Source: a virus
Strand: one strand, 5' to 3'
IMG/VR virus record: IMGVR_UViG_3300046004_001292
Span: 1-64,000 of that record
Length of the DNA: 64,000 bases
A model generated the notes under the pieces. That model saw only the letters and a list, made by a program, of their open reading frames with translations, did not search any database and was not told the DNA's origin. The position numbers and the translations under genes were made by a program. Positions 41,350-49,983 of this stretch are shown one piece after another. Each line of letters opens with the position of its first letter. Positions within the stretch are counted from its first letter, which is position 1.

Positions 41350-42282
41350 TTAGGACGAACCGGAGCTGCCCCAGATACCCAATGGGTCAGACCAGCCGAA
41401 CGAATAACGCTCGCGGGCCTTGTAGCGGACGTTGCCGGTGTCGAAATCACCATCCATCGAGGTGGCCAAGGCGGCGCGCTCGAAGTGCTTCAGGCCGTTT
41501 GGAACGTCTGTGGTCAGGAACCAAGCGTTGTTGTCGGTCAAGAAGTGGTTGACGGTGTAGCCACCGGAGATGGTGCCCATCTGCTTCAACGCGTTGATGT
41601 CGTTGTCGGCAGTGCCCACACGCAGTTCGGTGTCCAGCAAGCGCTTGGCAACGAACATCAGTGATGGAGGGATCACCAGCTTGACTGGCTTGGCTGCAAT
41701 CAGCAGTTGACGCTCGTCCGTCCAAGCAGCGATCTGGATCGTTGCGTTTTCCAGCGACGTCTCGTTCAAGTCCACACCAGTTGTTGGGCTGTTGTAGTTC
41801 ACGCCGCCGCCCACGAGTGGGTGGCCAACGCGAGTGCCGGAGCTGTTGTTGCCGAACAAGGAGACGCCGTCGCCGCCGGGGGCAGCACCGGAGAAGCCAG
41901 TGTTCAACACGGACGCAGCTTTGACCTGCTTGGTGTAGGCCATGCCACGGGCCAGTGCCTTGGTGTAGCGGGCGGACAAGCTGTCGTACAGGTTGTCTTC
42001 CACAGCTTCTTCAGTGATGGAGAAGCCCAGAGCGATGGTTTCGTGGGTGTAGCGAGCAGTGAAGGCTTCTTGCGCGTTGTCGTAAGCGATGGCGGAGCCT
42101 TCGTTCTTGACAGGTGCAGCACCAAAGCCGGACAGCTTGGTTTCTTCTTCGAACGAACGCTCAGATTTCTCTGTTTCGTACAGTTCTTTGTGCTCTTCGC
42201 CGTAGCGTTTGTACTCCAAACCGAACAAGGCGTTCAGGCCGGGGAGCAGCTCTTTGAGCAGTTGTGCGCGTGAAATTGCCAT
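41350..42282 (-). CDS. Major capsid protein, 310 aa
   Basis: Typical layout for a HK97-like capsid subunit: helical N-terminus (MAISRAQLLKELLPGLNALF), a spine-helix-like ALGFSITEEAVEDNLYDSLS and a beta-rich end. A conserved block with PVKLVIPPSLMFVAKRLLDTE and GGYTVNHFLTDNNAWFLTTD is one I associate with phage major capsid proteins of this group. It is followed by a terminator and preceded by a scaffold gene two positions away, as expected for a highly expressed head gene. Confidence 0.8.
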   Translation of the reverse strand: MAISRAQLLKELLPGLNALFGLEYKRYGEEHKELYETEKSERSFEEETKLSGFGAAPVKNEGSAIAYDNAQEAFTARYTHETIALGFSITEEAVEDNLYDSLSARYTKALARGMAYTKQVKAASVLNTGFSGAAPGGDGVSLFGNNSSGTRVGHPLVGGGVNYNSPTTGVDLNETSLENATIQIAAWTDERQLLIAAKPVKLVIPPSLMFVAKRLLDTELRVGTADNDINALKQMGTISGGYTVNHFLTDNNAWFLTTDVPNGLKHFERAALATSMDGDFDTGNVRYKARERYSFGWSDPLGIWGSSGSS

Positions 42283-42295
42283 GGTGAGTTACTCC

Positions 42296-42898
42296 TTACA
42301 GGCCGACGTTGTTCAGGTACGAGTGTGCACTGGGGTTGAACTTAACCAACACATCAGTGAACGCATCGCCGGGAGTGGACGCAAAGCCCACGATACGGAA
42401 GGCTGCAGCGGTGGTCACCACAGTGGCATCCAATGCGCTGTTCGACACGCCAGTCTGGGTAGAACCAGTGCTGGTGCTCTGCGCAGCGGCAAAGAAGGTG
42501 TTGGTGCCCAACACGGTCTGTGCGCCGGAGCCGTCCAACTGTGCTTGGAACACGACGTTGGGGTCAGTGATGACCTTGGCCGACACCACGCCGGTTGTGC
42601 CGGAGGGGTAGAACTGGCTGAAGATCAACTGGCCTTGGGCGTTGAAGTACTCGCAGCCGACGAACACGCCGATTGCGCCAATACCGTTGCCGCCAAGGTT
42701 GTTGGTGGTGATGTCAGCGCCAGTGGCGGTAGACAGGGCCAAATAGCCGTCAGCGCCAATGATGACGACTTGGCCATAGAAGAGGTTGGTGGCTTCGCCA
42801 GCGGGGTCAATCAGAAAAGTCTGAGTTGCACCAGCATAAGGCATGCCATCAACGCGATTTACGGGGCGCAGCCCGTAGGGAGAAGCGGTTGTTGCCAT
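42296..42898 (-). CDS. Capsid decoration-like protein, 200 aa
   Basis: Opens MATTASPYGLRPVNRVDGMPY and is beta-rich with Gly, Thr and Ala. The segment GNGIGAIGVFVGCEYFNAQGQ contains one Cys. The opening A-S-P-Y-G-L-x-P is, from memory, common in the second capsid-cluster protein of such phages. It sits between the scaffold-proximal gene and the capsid gene. A head decoration or vertex role is probable. Confidence 0.65.
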   Translation of the reverse strand: MATTASPYGLRPVNRVDGMPYAGATQTFLIDPAGEATNLFYGQVVIIGADGYLALSTATGADITTNNLGGNGIGAIGVFVGCEYFNAQGQLIFSQFYPSGTTGVVSAKVITDPNVVFQAQLDGSGAQTVLGTNTFFAAAQSTSTGSTQTGVSNSALDATVVTTAAAFRIVGFASTPGDAFTDVLVKFNPSAHSYLNNVGL

Positions 42899-42912
42899 TT
42901 AAGGACTCCTTG

Positions 42913-43371
42913 TTACTTTGAACCAGAACCAAAACCGCCACCGCGACTGGTCGTTGACTTGCGGTCAGCGAAAAGTGGCATGCGGGGGTCGTTGTTTCGC
43001 ATGAAGCTGTTGTCGACAGATTCCATCTGGGCCTGCGCTTGTTTGGCGTAATACTCGTCCCGGGCCTGTGCGCGTTCACGCGGCATCTTGCAGAGCATGA
43101 GGCCACCGAGTTCGACGTTTCCGGTCTTTGCATTTCCTTCAAGCATGAGCTCAGGATGGTCGACTGCTTTCACCGGTTCCCAGCCTTCACGCATCTTGGT
43201 AGACACGTTCGTGTTCTGGGCTTCGCCAAGCACGTGTGTCGCAATCCAGCGATAAACGTAACCGGGCTCAGGTGTCGGATCGGGCAGTGCGCTCGGAGGT
43301 GTGTAAACGATCCGAGAAGTTTTATCGCGTGCCTCAAGGGCGCGGGGGTTCCGGTTGAGTGTTTCAGCCAT
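42913..43371 (-). CDS. Capsid-cluster protein, 152 aa
   Basis: N-terminus MAETLNRNPRALEARDKTSR, then PGYVYRWIATHVLGEAQNTN and EGWEPVKAVDHPELM. The C-terminus is Ser/Gly-rich. It overlaps the scaffold gene by 8 bp. The protein is conserved in shape between scaffold and capsid genes of comparable phages from memory; no function is known. Possibly a minor head component. Confidence 0.6.
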   Translation of the reverse strand: MAETLNRNPRALEARDKTSRIVYTPPSALPDPTPEPGYVYRWIATHVLGEAQNTNVSTKMREGWEPVKAVDHPELMLEGNAKTGNVELGGLMLCKMPRERAQARDEYYAKQAQAQMESVDNSFMRNNDPRMPLFADRKSTTSRGGGFGSGSK

Positions 43372-44305
43372 TCGATTTCTCCAGTTTTGCTACTTCAGCA
43401 GCGTATTGCTGCGGGGTCAGTCCGTACTTTTTTGCCAGCGCAACTTGCGTCGGTGTTAGCTGGACTTTTCGGGCTCCAGTCGAACGGGTCGCTGGGGCCA
43501 CGACAGAAGCAGGTCGTCGGGAGCCATCGCCGGTCTTCGGCCGGTCTTCATTTCCGAACACGTCCGGGAATGTCGACTTCATGCGAGCGTCGATTCGCTC
43601 GAAGTATTCGTCAGAGCGGGGATCAAGCCCCGTGTTCACTAGCTTTTGGTGCAGCCCTAGTGCGAAGCTGGTGTGTTCTTCAAAACCTGACGCCCCAAAC
43701 CACTGGTTTTTTGCCTGCCAGCGCAGAGTCTTTTCGTCGACTTGAGGTGCAGCGTCTTGCTGTTGATACGTTTGTACCGCAGGTTCGTCCACCTGTAAAG
43801 GGGTGTGACGGAAATTTTTTGCAGCTTCCGCACGCATCTTGGCGTCCATCAACGCTTCTTGCGCAGCGATCATGGCTTCTGTGTCAAAGGACTCGTTGGC
43901 TTCTTTCAAAGCGCGCTTGGCCTTGTCGACTTCGTTGTCTGCAATGTGTTTGACAGAGGCGGCGTAGTGCTCGGAGCCGTTGTTCACGTACTGCTTGAGC
44001 TTGTTGTTCTCCGCCATCATGTGCTGTGCAAGGCGCTCCAGCTCCTGCTTCTCGCGCAAGAGCGACTCCTTGGCCCGGCGCTCATCGTGGCGTGCGTGGG
44101 TCAGGTCCTTGATGCGCTTCTTGACGTTGTCGGAGTAGTTTTCGATCTCCTCGTCAGTGGGGTCGGCCACTTCGCGGTCCAGCGGCTTGCGGCCACGGTC
44201 CCGCTCAGGGGTGTCGTCGACGATCTCAATCTCGACGTCGGTGTCTGTGACTACCTCGACGTTGGTCTCATCGACCTCGTCGGGGAACTTGTAGGACTCA
44301 GCCAT
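43364..44305 (-). CDS. Scaffolding protein, 313 aa
   Basis: Acidic N-terminus (VEIEIVDDTPERDRG), a strong coiled coil (about 65-185, including LLREKQELERLAQHMM and KRALKEANESFDTEAM), a hinge and a basic C-terminus with KKYGLTPQQYAAEVAKLEK. This is the standard plan of phage scaffolds, whose basic tail binds the capsid. ATG 44305 is preceded by AAGGAGTAAAA; the longer in-frame start lacks one. No protease domain was seen nearby. Confidence 0.75.
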   Translation of the reverse strand: MAESYKFPDEVDETNVEVVTDTDVEIEIVDDTPERDRGRKPLDREVADPTDEEIENYSDNVKKRIKDLTHARHDERRAKESLLREKQELERLAQHMMAENNKLKQYVNNGSEHYAASVKHIADNEVDKAKRALKEANESFDTEAMIAAQEALMDAKMRAEAAKNFRHTPLQVDEPAVQTYQQQDAAPQVDEKTLRWQAKNQWFGASGFEEHTSFALGLHQKLVNTGLDPRSDEYFERIDARMKSTFPDVFGNEDRPKTGDGSRRPASVVAPATRSTGARKVQLTPTQVALAKKYGLTPQQYAAEVAKLEKSNG

Positions 44306-44315
44306 TTTTACTCCT

Positions 44316-44750
44316 TCATGCGCGGGTGTAGCCGCGAGGGTCTTGCACAACACATTCAATTTGGTCGTCGTTCAGAATCCTGAACTCCTTGCCAAACACC
44401 TTGAAACGCGTACCGGTGTAGGTACGCACGAGCACAAAGTCGCCCTCTTTGCACCACGCTCCCGACGGGAACTTGGCAGGGTCTTTGTACGCGTCTGGGC
44501 CAACACGCAAAACAAACAACACGGTTGTGGCGTGTTCTTCGGCGCGCAGGGTGGCGGCATCTCGAACGAGGTCGAGCGATGTGCCAGCGATCTTTTCATC
44601 GACGTTGGGGACAATGCACAGCAGCTTGTAGCCCGTCGGAACCGGCAGTGCTGACGCTTTTTCGTCGCTGCTGGCCGCTTCGTCTGGGGCGTCAATTGGC
44701 TGGATGTGTTTGGGCAAAGTGATGCCCGGAGGCAGAATGATTTCACTCAT
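44316..44750 (-). CDS. GroES-like co-chaperonin, 144 aa
   Basis: The region from about 40 to 140 has the GroES beta-barrel pattern: PTGYKLLCIVPNVDEKIAGT, then VLFVLRVGPDAYKDP, GAWCKEGDFVLVRTYTGTRF and a final DQIECVVQDP. The mobile-loop part (about 55-75) differs from bacterial GroES. Phage co-chaperonins (T4 gp31 is the model) replace host GroES so that the host GroEL can fold a large capsid protein. Start at 44750 chosen because it overlaps the previous stop by 8 bp. It lies directly between portal and scaffold genes, fitting such a role. Confidence 0.75.
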   Translation of the reverse strand: MSEIILPPGITLPKHIQPIDAPDEAASSDEKASALPVPTGYKLLCIVPNVDEKIAGTSLDLVRDAATLRAEEHATTVLFVLRVGPDAYKDPAKFPSGAWCKEGDFVLVRTYTGTRFKVFGKEFRILNDDQIECVVQDPRGYTRA

Positions 44751-44937
44751 CTGATTTCTCAACTTTCTCTGCAAGGTCTAGGAGATGACGCTCTGCGGTC
44801 GCAAGACCCTGAATGATTCCGCAGAGTTTTTGGTATTCGTCAAAGTTGCGGCATGCACCACTGGCCAAGTCATCGGCGTAGTTGTTCATGTCGGTGCGTA
44901 ATTTCTCGCGCAATACGCGTGCGAAGTCTTGGATCAT
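44743..44937 (-). CDS. Small helical protein, 64 aa
   Basis: Acidic, fully helical in appearance (MIQDFARVLREKLRTDMNNY, then GLATAERHLLDLAEKVEK) with two Cys (CRNF and LCGI). Overlaps the portal stop by 4 bp and the GroES-like gene by 8 bp. Unknown role; perhaps a small portal- or packaging-associated factor. Confidence 0.65.
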   Translation of the reverse strand: MIQDFARVLREKLRTDMNNYADDLASGACRNFDEYQKLCGIIQGLATAERHLLDLAEKVEKSDE

Positions 44938-47483
44938 TGATCAGATTTTCCAGTTGGTTTTTGGGACTGGGCCAGCAGCTGCGCGGCGCGCAGTCGCTGC
45001 TCCGCTTGGCTCTTGGCGACATCGACGCCAATCTTCAGGCCTGCTTGGCGCTCGGCCGCGTCGGCTTTGGCTTTGCTTTCCTGAATCTGTGCACCCACGC
45101 GCAGGGACTCCAGCTCCAACTGGCCGCTGACTTTCTCCTGCTCGAGCTCTTGCTTGTCGGAGGTCGCAGCTGCGTTGATGGCCATCTGCTGCTGCTTGAG
45201 TTGAAACTCCTGCTGGGCCAACTGCATCTTGGCCATCTCCACTTGGCTCTTGACCTGCACTTCTTGCTGCTTGATCTGCAGCTCCTGCATCTGCATCTGC
45301 AACACGGGGTCCTGCATCTGCTGCTGGGCCTGCGCCTGCTGGGCCTGCGCTTGGCTTTGCTGCACCACCTGCTGCGCGGCCTGCGCCATCATGCCGGACA
45401 GGGCGATCTCGATCTCCGGTGGCAGCTTGTCGTCCTCGGGTGGCAGGGGCATACCCAACTGAGCCTCGATCTGCTGGCGCATCTTGAAGCCCAAGTGCTC
45501 GGAGATGTGTGCCTGCATCTCCGCCATGATCTTCTGGGCCTGCGGGTTCTGGCCAATCACCTGCGCAACCATGGGGTCCTGCATCATCATGTTGTGCACG
45601 GCCATGTGGGCGTCGTGGTTCTGGTGCAAGAAGGCCTTGACTGGCTTGCCGCGCAGGATGGCTTGGTTCTCGGACACGGGGTCCACCGGCTTCATGTCGT
45701 CTTCGATCGGCACGAGCTTGTTGGCTTCCTTGATGCCCAACACCTCCAGCATGCCACGGTGCAGCGCGGGCAGGTCGTAGATGTCCGGTGCCATCTGGGC
45801 CATCTGGATCACCGCTTGGTACTGCACCACGCGCTGGCTCAAAGTGGCCGCGTTGGGGTCCGACACTGGCAGGATGTCGACATGTCGGTAGTCCGCCGCC
45901 TTGGCGCGCGGGCCCTCTTCGCCGTCGGGCTCGTACGAGTACTCGTCGTCCGTGTAGTCGCGGATGATGGCTGCCAACAACTGCAGCTCTTCCTTGAGGG
46001 CGTAGTGCACACGCGCCTGCACGGCAGTCATCACTTTCAACTGGCGCTCAAGCAGCGCCAGCGTGGAGCCCACGGGTGCGTTGGCACCCATGTCGCTGAT
46101 CTTCATGTCGGCTGTCGCGGCGAACCGGCGACCTTCCTCGACCACGTTGCCCAGCAGCGCCATGAGAACTTGGCTCGGCTCCTTGTAGGGCAGCGGCATG
46201 ATGTTGTCGCGGATGGCACCGGAGCCCACGTCCACGTCGCGCCACTCGCCCGGGGCGATCGGAGTGTCATCTCCCTTGATGCGCAGGCCGCGAGTCTTCA
46301 GGCCACCGGGCAAGTTGGACAACGTGCCGGAGTCGATCAACTGACGCATCAAACTGGTGGCCGACTTGGCGAACCCGCCGATCAGGTGGAACAGGCCAAA
46401 GCCATACGCACCAAAGCCGGGGATGTACTGGTAGTGCACAAAGTGCTGGCGCTTGAGCCTGAGCGGGTCGTCTTCGCGCCAGTTGCGGCGCACGGACAGC
46501 ACTGTGTTGGTCCCCCGGATGAAGGTCACCACGTACGGCAGCGCGATGCCGGTGGGCTCGCCATCGTCCTCGTCCTCGAACCCTTTGAGGTCCAAGTCCA
46601 CGTGGCACTCGTACAGCGTGAAGCGCTCGTCGTTCAGATCGCTGAACCCGGTCTCCTTGTCCTTGGCCTTGTTGATCTCGTCGATGGCCTTGTCGGGGTC
46701 ACCCAGATCGGTGTCCACATAGAACCCGGCCTGCTGCAGTTTGATGATCTCGTTCTTGGTCTTGCGCATCACGTGTGTGACGCGGTAGCACGACTGTATG
46801 TCTGAGGTGCCGTAGGGCAGCAAGATGTCCTCGGCCGGGATGAAGACCGACACCTGACGGTCAAGGCTGGGGTCAAAATAGACCTTCTTGAACGCCGAGC
46901 CGGTGGCCGGGAGGCTCCACAGCATGCGCTCGTGCTCCGCGCGGAACTCCTTCATCACCTCCGTGAGCTGGAAGTTCATGTCGGCTGCCACGCGCTGCGC
47001 GGCCTCCTTCTTCTCGGAGGTCTCCTTGCCCACGATCTTGGTGCGCACCGGGCCAGCGGCCGGGAACGTCTCGGTGATGGTCTCTGACTGGAACCTGACA
47101 ACAGCCTCGGTGATCATCGGGTGAAACACCCCGCTGGCCCCGTTCCACGGCTCCGTGCGCTCCTCCATGTTCAGGCCCAAGAGCTTGAGGCCCTCGGTGT
47201 AGGCCTTCTCCCAGTCTTTGCGGCTGCCGCGATCGTTGTCAATGTCGCTGGACAAGTCCCCCGCCACCGTGGTCAGCGCGCCCTCGGCCATGTACTCGGC
47301 CAAGTTGGCGTCAAAGTCATCGGCCGAAGGCTCGGCCTTGGCGATCTCGAGCTCCATGTCGCCCATGTCGATGCGCACGGCTTCCGGGTCTACGATCTCA
47401 ATCTCGATGGGGTCCAGCCCTTCGGCGGCTGCCGCAATGCCCGTGGGCTGCTGGAACAGCGCCTTGTCGATATTCGTGGCCAT
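44934..47483 (-). CDS. Portal protein, 849 aa
   Basis: Long portal of the P22/large podovirus kind. The N-terminus is acidic. The core, near residues 120-500, contains PWNGASGVFHPMITEAVVRF, AAQRVAADMNFQLTEVMKEF and VFIPAEDILLPYGTSD. A long Gln-rich C-terminal coiled coil (about 680-840; PVLQMQMQELQIKQQEVQVK) resembles the barrel extension of P22 gp1. It forms the dodecameric entry for DNA and binds the terminase, encoded upstream. 849 aa is longer than the P22 portal (725), with the excess in the Gln-rich tail. Confidence 0.8.
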   Translation of the reverse strand: MATNIDKALFQQPTGIAAAAEGLDPIEIEIVDPEAVRIDMGDMELEIAKAEPSADDFDANLAEYMAEGALTTVAGDLSSDIDNDRGSRKDWEKAYTEGLKLLGLNMEERTEPWNGASGVFHPMITEAVVRFQSETITETFPAAGPVRTKIVGKETSEKKEAAQRVAADMNFQLTEVMKEFRAEHERMLWSLPATGSAFKKVYFDPSLDRQVSVFIPAEDILLPYGTSDIQSCYRVTHVMRKTKNEIIKLQQAGFYVDTDLGDPDKAIDEINKAKDKETGFSDLNDERFTLYECHVDLDLKGFEDEDDGEPTGIALPYVVTFIRGTNTVLSVRRNWREDDPLRLKRQHFVHYQYIPGFGAYGFGLFHLIGGFAKSATSLMRQLIDSGTLSNLPGGLKTRGLRIKGDDTPIAPGEWRDVDVGSGAIRDNIMPLPYKEPSQVLMALLGNVVEEGRRFAATADMKISDMGANAPVGSTLALLERQLKVMTAVQARVHYALKEELQLLAAIIRDYTDDEYSYEPDGEEGPRAKAADYRHVDILPVSDPNAATLSQRVVQYQAVIQMAQMAPDIYDLPALHRGMLEVLGIKEANKLVPIEDDMKPVDPVSENQAILRGKPVKAFLHQNHDAHMAVHNMMMQDPMVAQVIGQNPQAQKIMAEMQAHISEHLGFKMRQQIEAQLGMPLPPEDDKLPPEIEIALSGMMAQAAQQVVQQSQAQAQQAQAQQQMQDPVLQMQMQELQIKQQEVQVKSQVEMAKMQLAQQEFQLKQQQMAINAAATSDKQELEQEKVSGQLELESLRVGAQIQESKAKADAAERQAGLKIGVDVAKSQAEQRLRAAQLLAQSQKPTGKSDQ

Positions 47484-47497
47484 GATTTAAATCTTTC

Positions 47498-49027
47498 TTA
47501 GTAGTACGCCGCCCGGCGGGATGCGTAGAAGCGCTCTTCTTGCTCGTCGGTGTCCAGCGGGATGAACCCGCCCCGGCGAAAGCGTAACAGCGCCTGAGAT
47601 GTGGTGTCAACGAAGTCATCGTTCTCTCCGTTGGGAAAGGATGCGACCTCCTCGATCACCTCGCGGGCCCACCGCTTGTCCGGTGCCCAGACCGAGCCAG
47701 AGGCAAACAGGTCAGACACCGCGTTGAGCCGGACGATTTTATCGTTGCCCCGGCTGGGGCTGAACTCCTCGACCGGGATGCCCACGGCCCTGAGTTCTTG
47801 GATCAGCGGCGCGCCAGCGGCCTTCTTCTCCACAATGAACGCGTCGGGCTCCCACTCCTTGTAGTGCTTGAGCGCGATCACCTTGAGCTCCGGGAAGGCC
47901 ATGCGGTCCTTGAACGCGTCCAGCAAGATGACCTGCGCCTTGTCGTTCTCTTCCTCGTTGTAGAACACCCCCCACGTGGTGCACGCGGAATAGTCAGCCG
48001 TGTTGCTGGTCTCAAACGCCGTGTCCCAGCTCTGGATGATGTAGTCGCAGCGCGGCGGCTCGTCTTTCTCCCACACGCGCCACGACTTGCGCGAGATGAT
48101 GGCTGCGTTGTTGCTGGTGGGCTGCTGCATGTACTGGGCGTTCCAGTACTGGGGGTCGATCGACGCCTTTGTCGCCTTGAGGGTGGCCAGCGGCCACTGC
48201 TCGGGCCACAGGGACTTCTCGTTCTCCGTGTCCTCGTGCAAGATGGCCGGAAGCTCCACGATCTCCCACGGCTCGGACGCCGGGTTCTTGGCCTGATAGT
48301 CAATCAAGCGCCCTGTCAGGTCCAGCTTGCCCCAGCGCGTCATCACGATGATGATCGCCCCGCCCGGCATCAGTCGCTGGAGCGGGCCCGTCTGGAACCA
48401 AGACCACGCAGTGTCGAAAGCCAGCCGTGAGTTGGCCTTGACGTCCTGCTCCGAGTGAGGATCGTCAATAACGAACAGATCAGCACCACGACCAGCAAGA
48501 GCGCCCCCTACGCCTGCGGCGTAGTATTGGCCCCCGGCTGAAGTGCTCCACTTGCCTGCCGCTTTTTGATCGTCTGCCACCAGCGTTCGGGGGAAAAGGC
48601 CATGGTAATCCTCGTCAGCGAGCAAATTTCGCACCCGTCGGCCGAAATCTTCCGACAAACCAGCGGTGTGGGTGCCCATGATGATCTTCTTCTCGGGGAA
48701 ATTGCCCAAAAAGAAGGCAGGAAACAGGTACGAGCTGAATTCTGACTTGCCCATACGCGGCGCGATGTTGATGATCACCCGTTTCTTGGTCCCGGCGATC
48801 ACTTCCGCGAAGATTTTGGCCAGTTTTCTGTGGTGGGGGCCGATTTTGAAGCCCGGGTACACCGCTTTGGCAAACTCGATCATGTCCGACCGGGCCAAAT
48901 TCTTCTGCTTGTGCGCCTGTGCCTTGTCCAGCAGCTCCAACGCCTCCAGCTTCTCGGCCGCAGACAGCTTGCCGAGGTTTTTGAACAGCGCCTGCGCTTG
49001 CTCAGGCGTCAATGTCGCTGGTGTCAT
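47498..49027 (-). CDS. terL: Terminase large subunit
   Basis: 509 aa packaging motor. The ATPase half has Walker A PRMGKS (about 90-95) with the lead-in INIA, and Walker B LFVIDDP (about 184-190). The nuclease half has QSWDTAF (D335), FIVEKKAAGAPLIQEL and a final ENDDFVDTTSQALLRF, with acidic residues in the RNase-H-like pattern. Overlaps the small subunit gene by 26 bp. It cuts and packages DNA through the portal; cutting mode (headful, cos or direct repeats) cannot be judged here. Confidence 0.9.
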   Translation of the reverse strand: MTPATLTPEQAQALFKNLGKLSAAEKLEALELLDKAQAHKQKNLARSDMIEFAKAVYPGFKIGPHHRKLAKIFAEVIAGTKKRVIINIAPRMGKSEFSSYLFPAFFLGNFPEKKIIMGTHTAGLSEDFGRRVRNLLADEDYHGLFPRTLVADDQKAAGKWSTSAGGQYYAAGVGGALAGRGADLFVIDDPHSEQDVKANSRLAFDTAWSWFQTGPLQRLMPGGAIIIVMTRWGKLDLTGRLIDYQAKNPASEPWEIVELPAILHEDTENEKSLWPEQWPLATLKATKASIDPQYWNAQYMQQPTSNNAAIISRKSWRVWEKDEPPRCDYIIQSWDTAFETSNTADYSACTTWGVFYNEEENDKAQVILLDAFKDRMAFPELKVIALKHYKEWEPDAFIVEKKAAGAPLIQELRAVGIPVEEFSPSRGNDKIVRLNAVSDLFASGSVWAPDKRWAREVIEEVASFPNGENDDFVDTTSQALLRFRRGGFIPLDTDEQEERFYASRRAAYY

Positions 49028-49610
49028 CAGGCGTTGGGGGTGTGGTGTTGATTTCGACGATGTCCGTCACGTCAGCGTCGGACACATCCATGAACTTGGC
49101 CAGCTTTTCCTTGAGGCGCTTGTCGATCTCGTCCTCGGTCATGTCCGTTTTCTTGACCTCGATCTTGTCGGTGAACAGCCCCACCTCCGTGACCTTGCCC
49201 AGTAGGCCGAGCGCCTTCAAGCGGATGTTGGGGTTGGCGTTGTTGGTCTCCTCGACCAGCTTGGCCACCGTGTAACCGCGAAGTTCCTTGGCCTGCTCGA
49301 TGAACTCCCAGTCGTAGGCCGTCAGCATGCCCGTGATGTGGCGCACAGCCTCTGGCGTCTTGAGCTGGACCAGCGCAGCCTTCTGCTCGGTCGTGTCGGT
49401 GTTGGTGGTCAGGGCCTGAAACGCTTTGCGCGCGTCCGCCTTCTCCAGTGCATCAATGACTTCGTCGTCCGGTGGAGCGCCCAGCTCCTGCAACCAACTG
49501 GCGGTTGAAACCTGCGCAGCCAAGACTTCTCCCGGCTCAGCGTCGGCCAGTCTCGTCATGATCCCGGGCGGTGTTGGCTCCGGGTTGAATTGCACCAAGT
49601 GTTCAAACAT
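49002..49610 (-). CDS. Terminase small subunit-like protein, 202 aa
   Basis: Mainly helical. The segment VRHITGMLTAYDWEFIEQAKEL is followed by LRGYTVAKLVEETNNANPNIRLKALGLLG in several pieces, then VGLFTDKIEVKK. This arrangement is seen in T7 gp18-like DNA maturase A proteins. The C-terminus is very acidic. First gene of the minus-strand late module, directly upstream of TerL with overlap, so it should recognise the packaging site. Confidence 0.7.
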   Translation of the reverse strand: MFEHLVQFNPEPTPPGIMTRLADAEPGEVLAAQVSTASWLQELGAPPDDEVIDALEKADARKAFQALTTNTDTTEQKAALVQLKTPEAVRHITGMLTAYDWEFIEQAKELRGYTVAKLVEETNNANPNIRLKALGLLGKVTEVGLFTDKIEVKKTDMTEDEIDKRLKEKLAKFMDVSDADVTDIVEINTTPPTPDDTSDIDA

Positions 49611-49885
49611 ATTGCGTAGGCCGTGTAACCTCGTTGGGCGTAATGTACACCCATTTTTGGAACGTGTGGGGCGTGTCTAGTGTTTGACAGGGGTTTCTTG
49701 GGTCTTTTTTAAAAAATTGGAGTGGGGCGCATTTCTTGCGCAAGGGGGTGGGTTTGTCAAAGTTTTTACAAAGTGCTGGGAGCGGGTGCCAAACAGTGTT
49801 CTTGCAAGCTCGCCCTGTCTGCTGCATAAAGGCTTGGTGGGGGGTGGGTGGGGTCTGCGGTACGCCGTTTGCCCCTTCTGATACG

Positions 49886-49907
49886 TACCAAAATACACCC
49901 TTTGGTA
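49886..49907 (+). promoter_or_regulatory. Inverted repeat overlapping promoter, likely operator
   Basis: TACCAAA (49886-49892) and TTTGGTA (49901-49907), perfect 7-bp arms with 8 bp between. The right arm runs into the -10 element, so a bound repressor would block RNA polymerase. Confidence 0.55.
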
Positions 49908-49911
49908 TAAT
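49903..49911 (+). promoter_or_regulatory. Extended -10 promoter TGnTATAAT
   Basis: TGGTATAAT is a perfect extended -10 consensus. No good -35 is visible, as is usual for extended -10 promoters. It would start transcription about 65 bp before the first accessory gene at 49984. Confidence 0.7.
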
Positions 49912-49983
49912 AGAGGCATCGGTTAGGGATTGGCCCTGACCGATACGGGCCACACCGGCCCACATCATTGGAGTTACTGAATC

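Larger units (their letters stand above)
49611..49983. other. Divergent intergenic region, 373 bp
   Basis: Separates the minus-strand late module from the plus-strand accessory module. It contains runs of T and A (TTTTTTAAAAAA near 49705), an extended -10 promoter with an inverted repeat near 49886-49911, and no coding frame with a credible start. A minus-strand promoter for TerS is expected but only partial hexamers (TTGACA on both strands) could be found. Confidence 0.6.

Noticed and set aside
44853-46805. 650-codon plus-strand frame opposite the portal gene
   Set aside because: Antisense shadow of a GC-rich coding gene; Leu/His/Val-rich composition typical of such shadows, no start signal. 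The portal frame on the other strand is well supported.
49683-49711. TTGACA with TTTTAA as a plus-strand promoter in the divergent region
   Set aside because: -10 is poor and it lies about 270 bp before the gene; the extended -10 at 49903 is far better.
49603-49968. Minus-strand open frame of 121 codons across the divergent intergenic region
   Set aside because: It covers the extended -10 promoter, has low-complexity Pro/Thr composition, no ribosome site and nothing recognisable.
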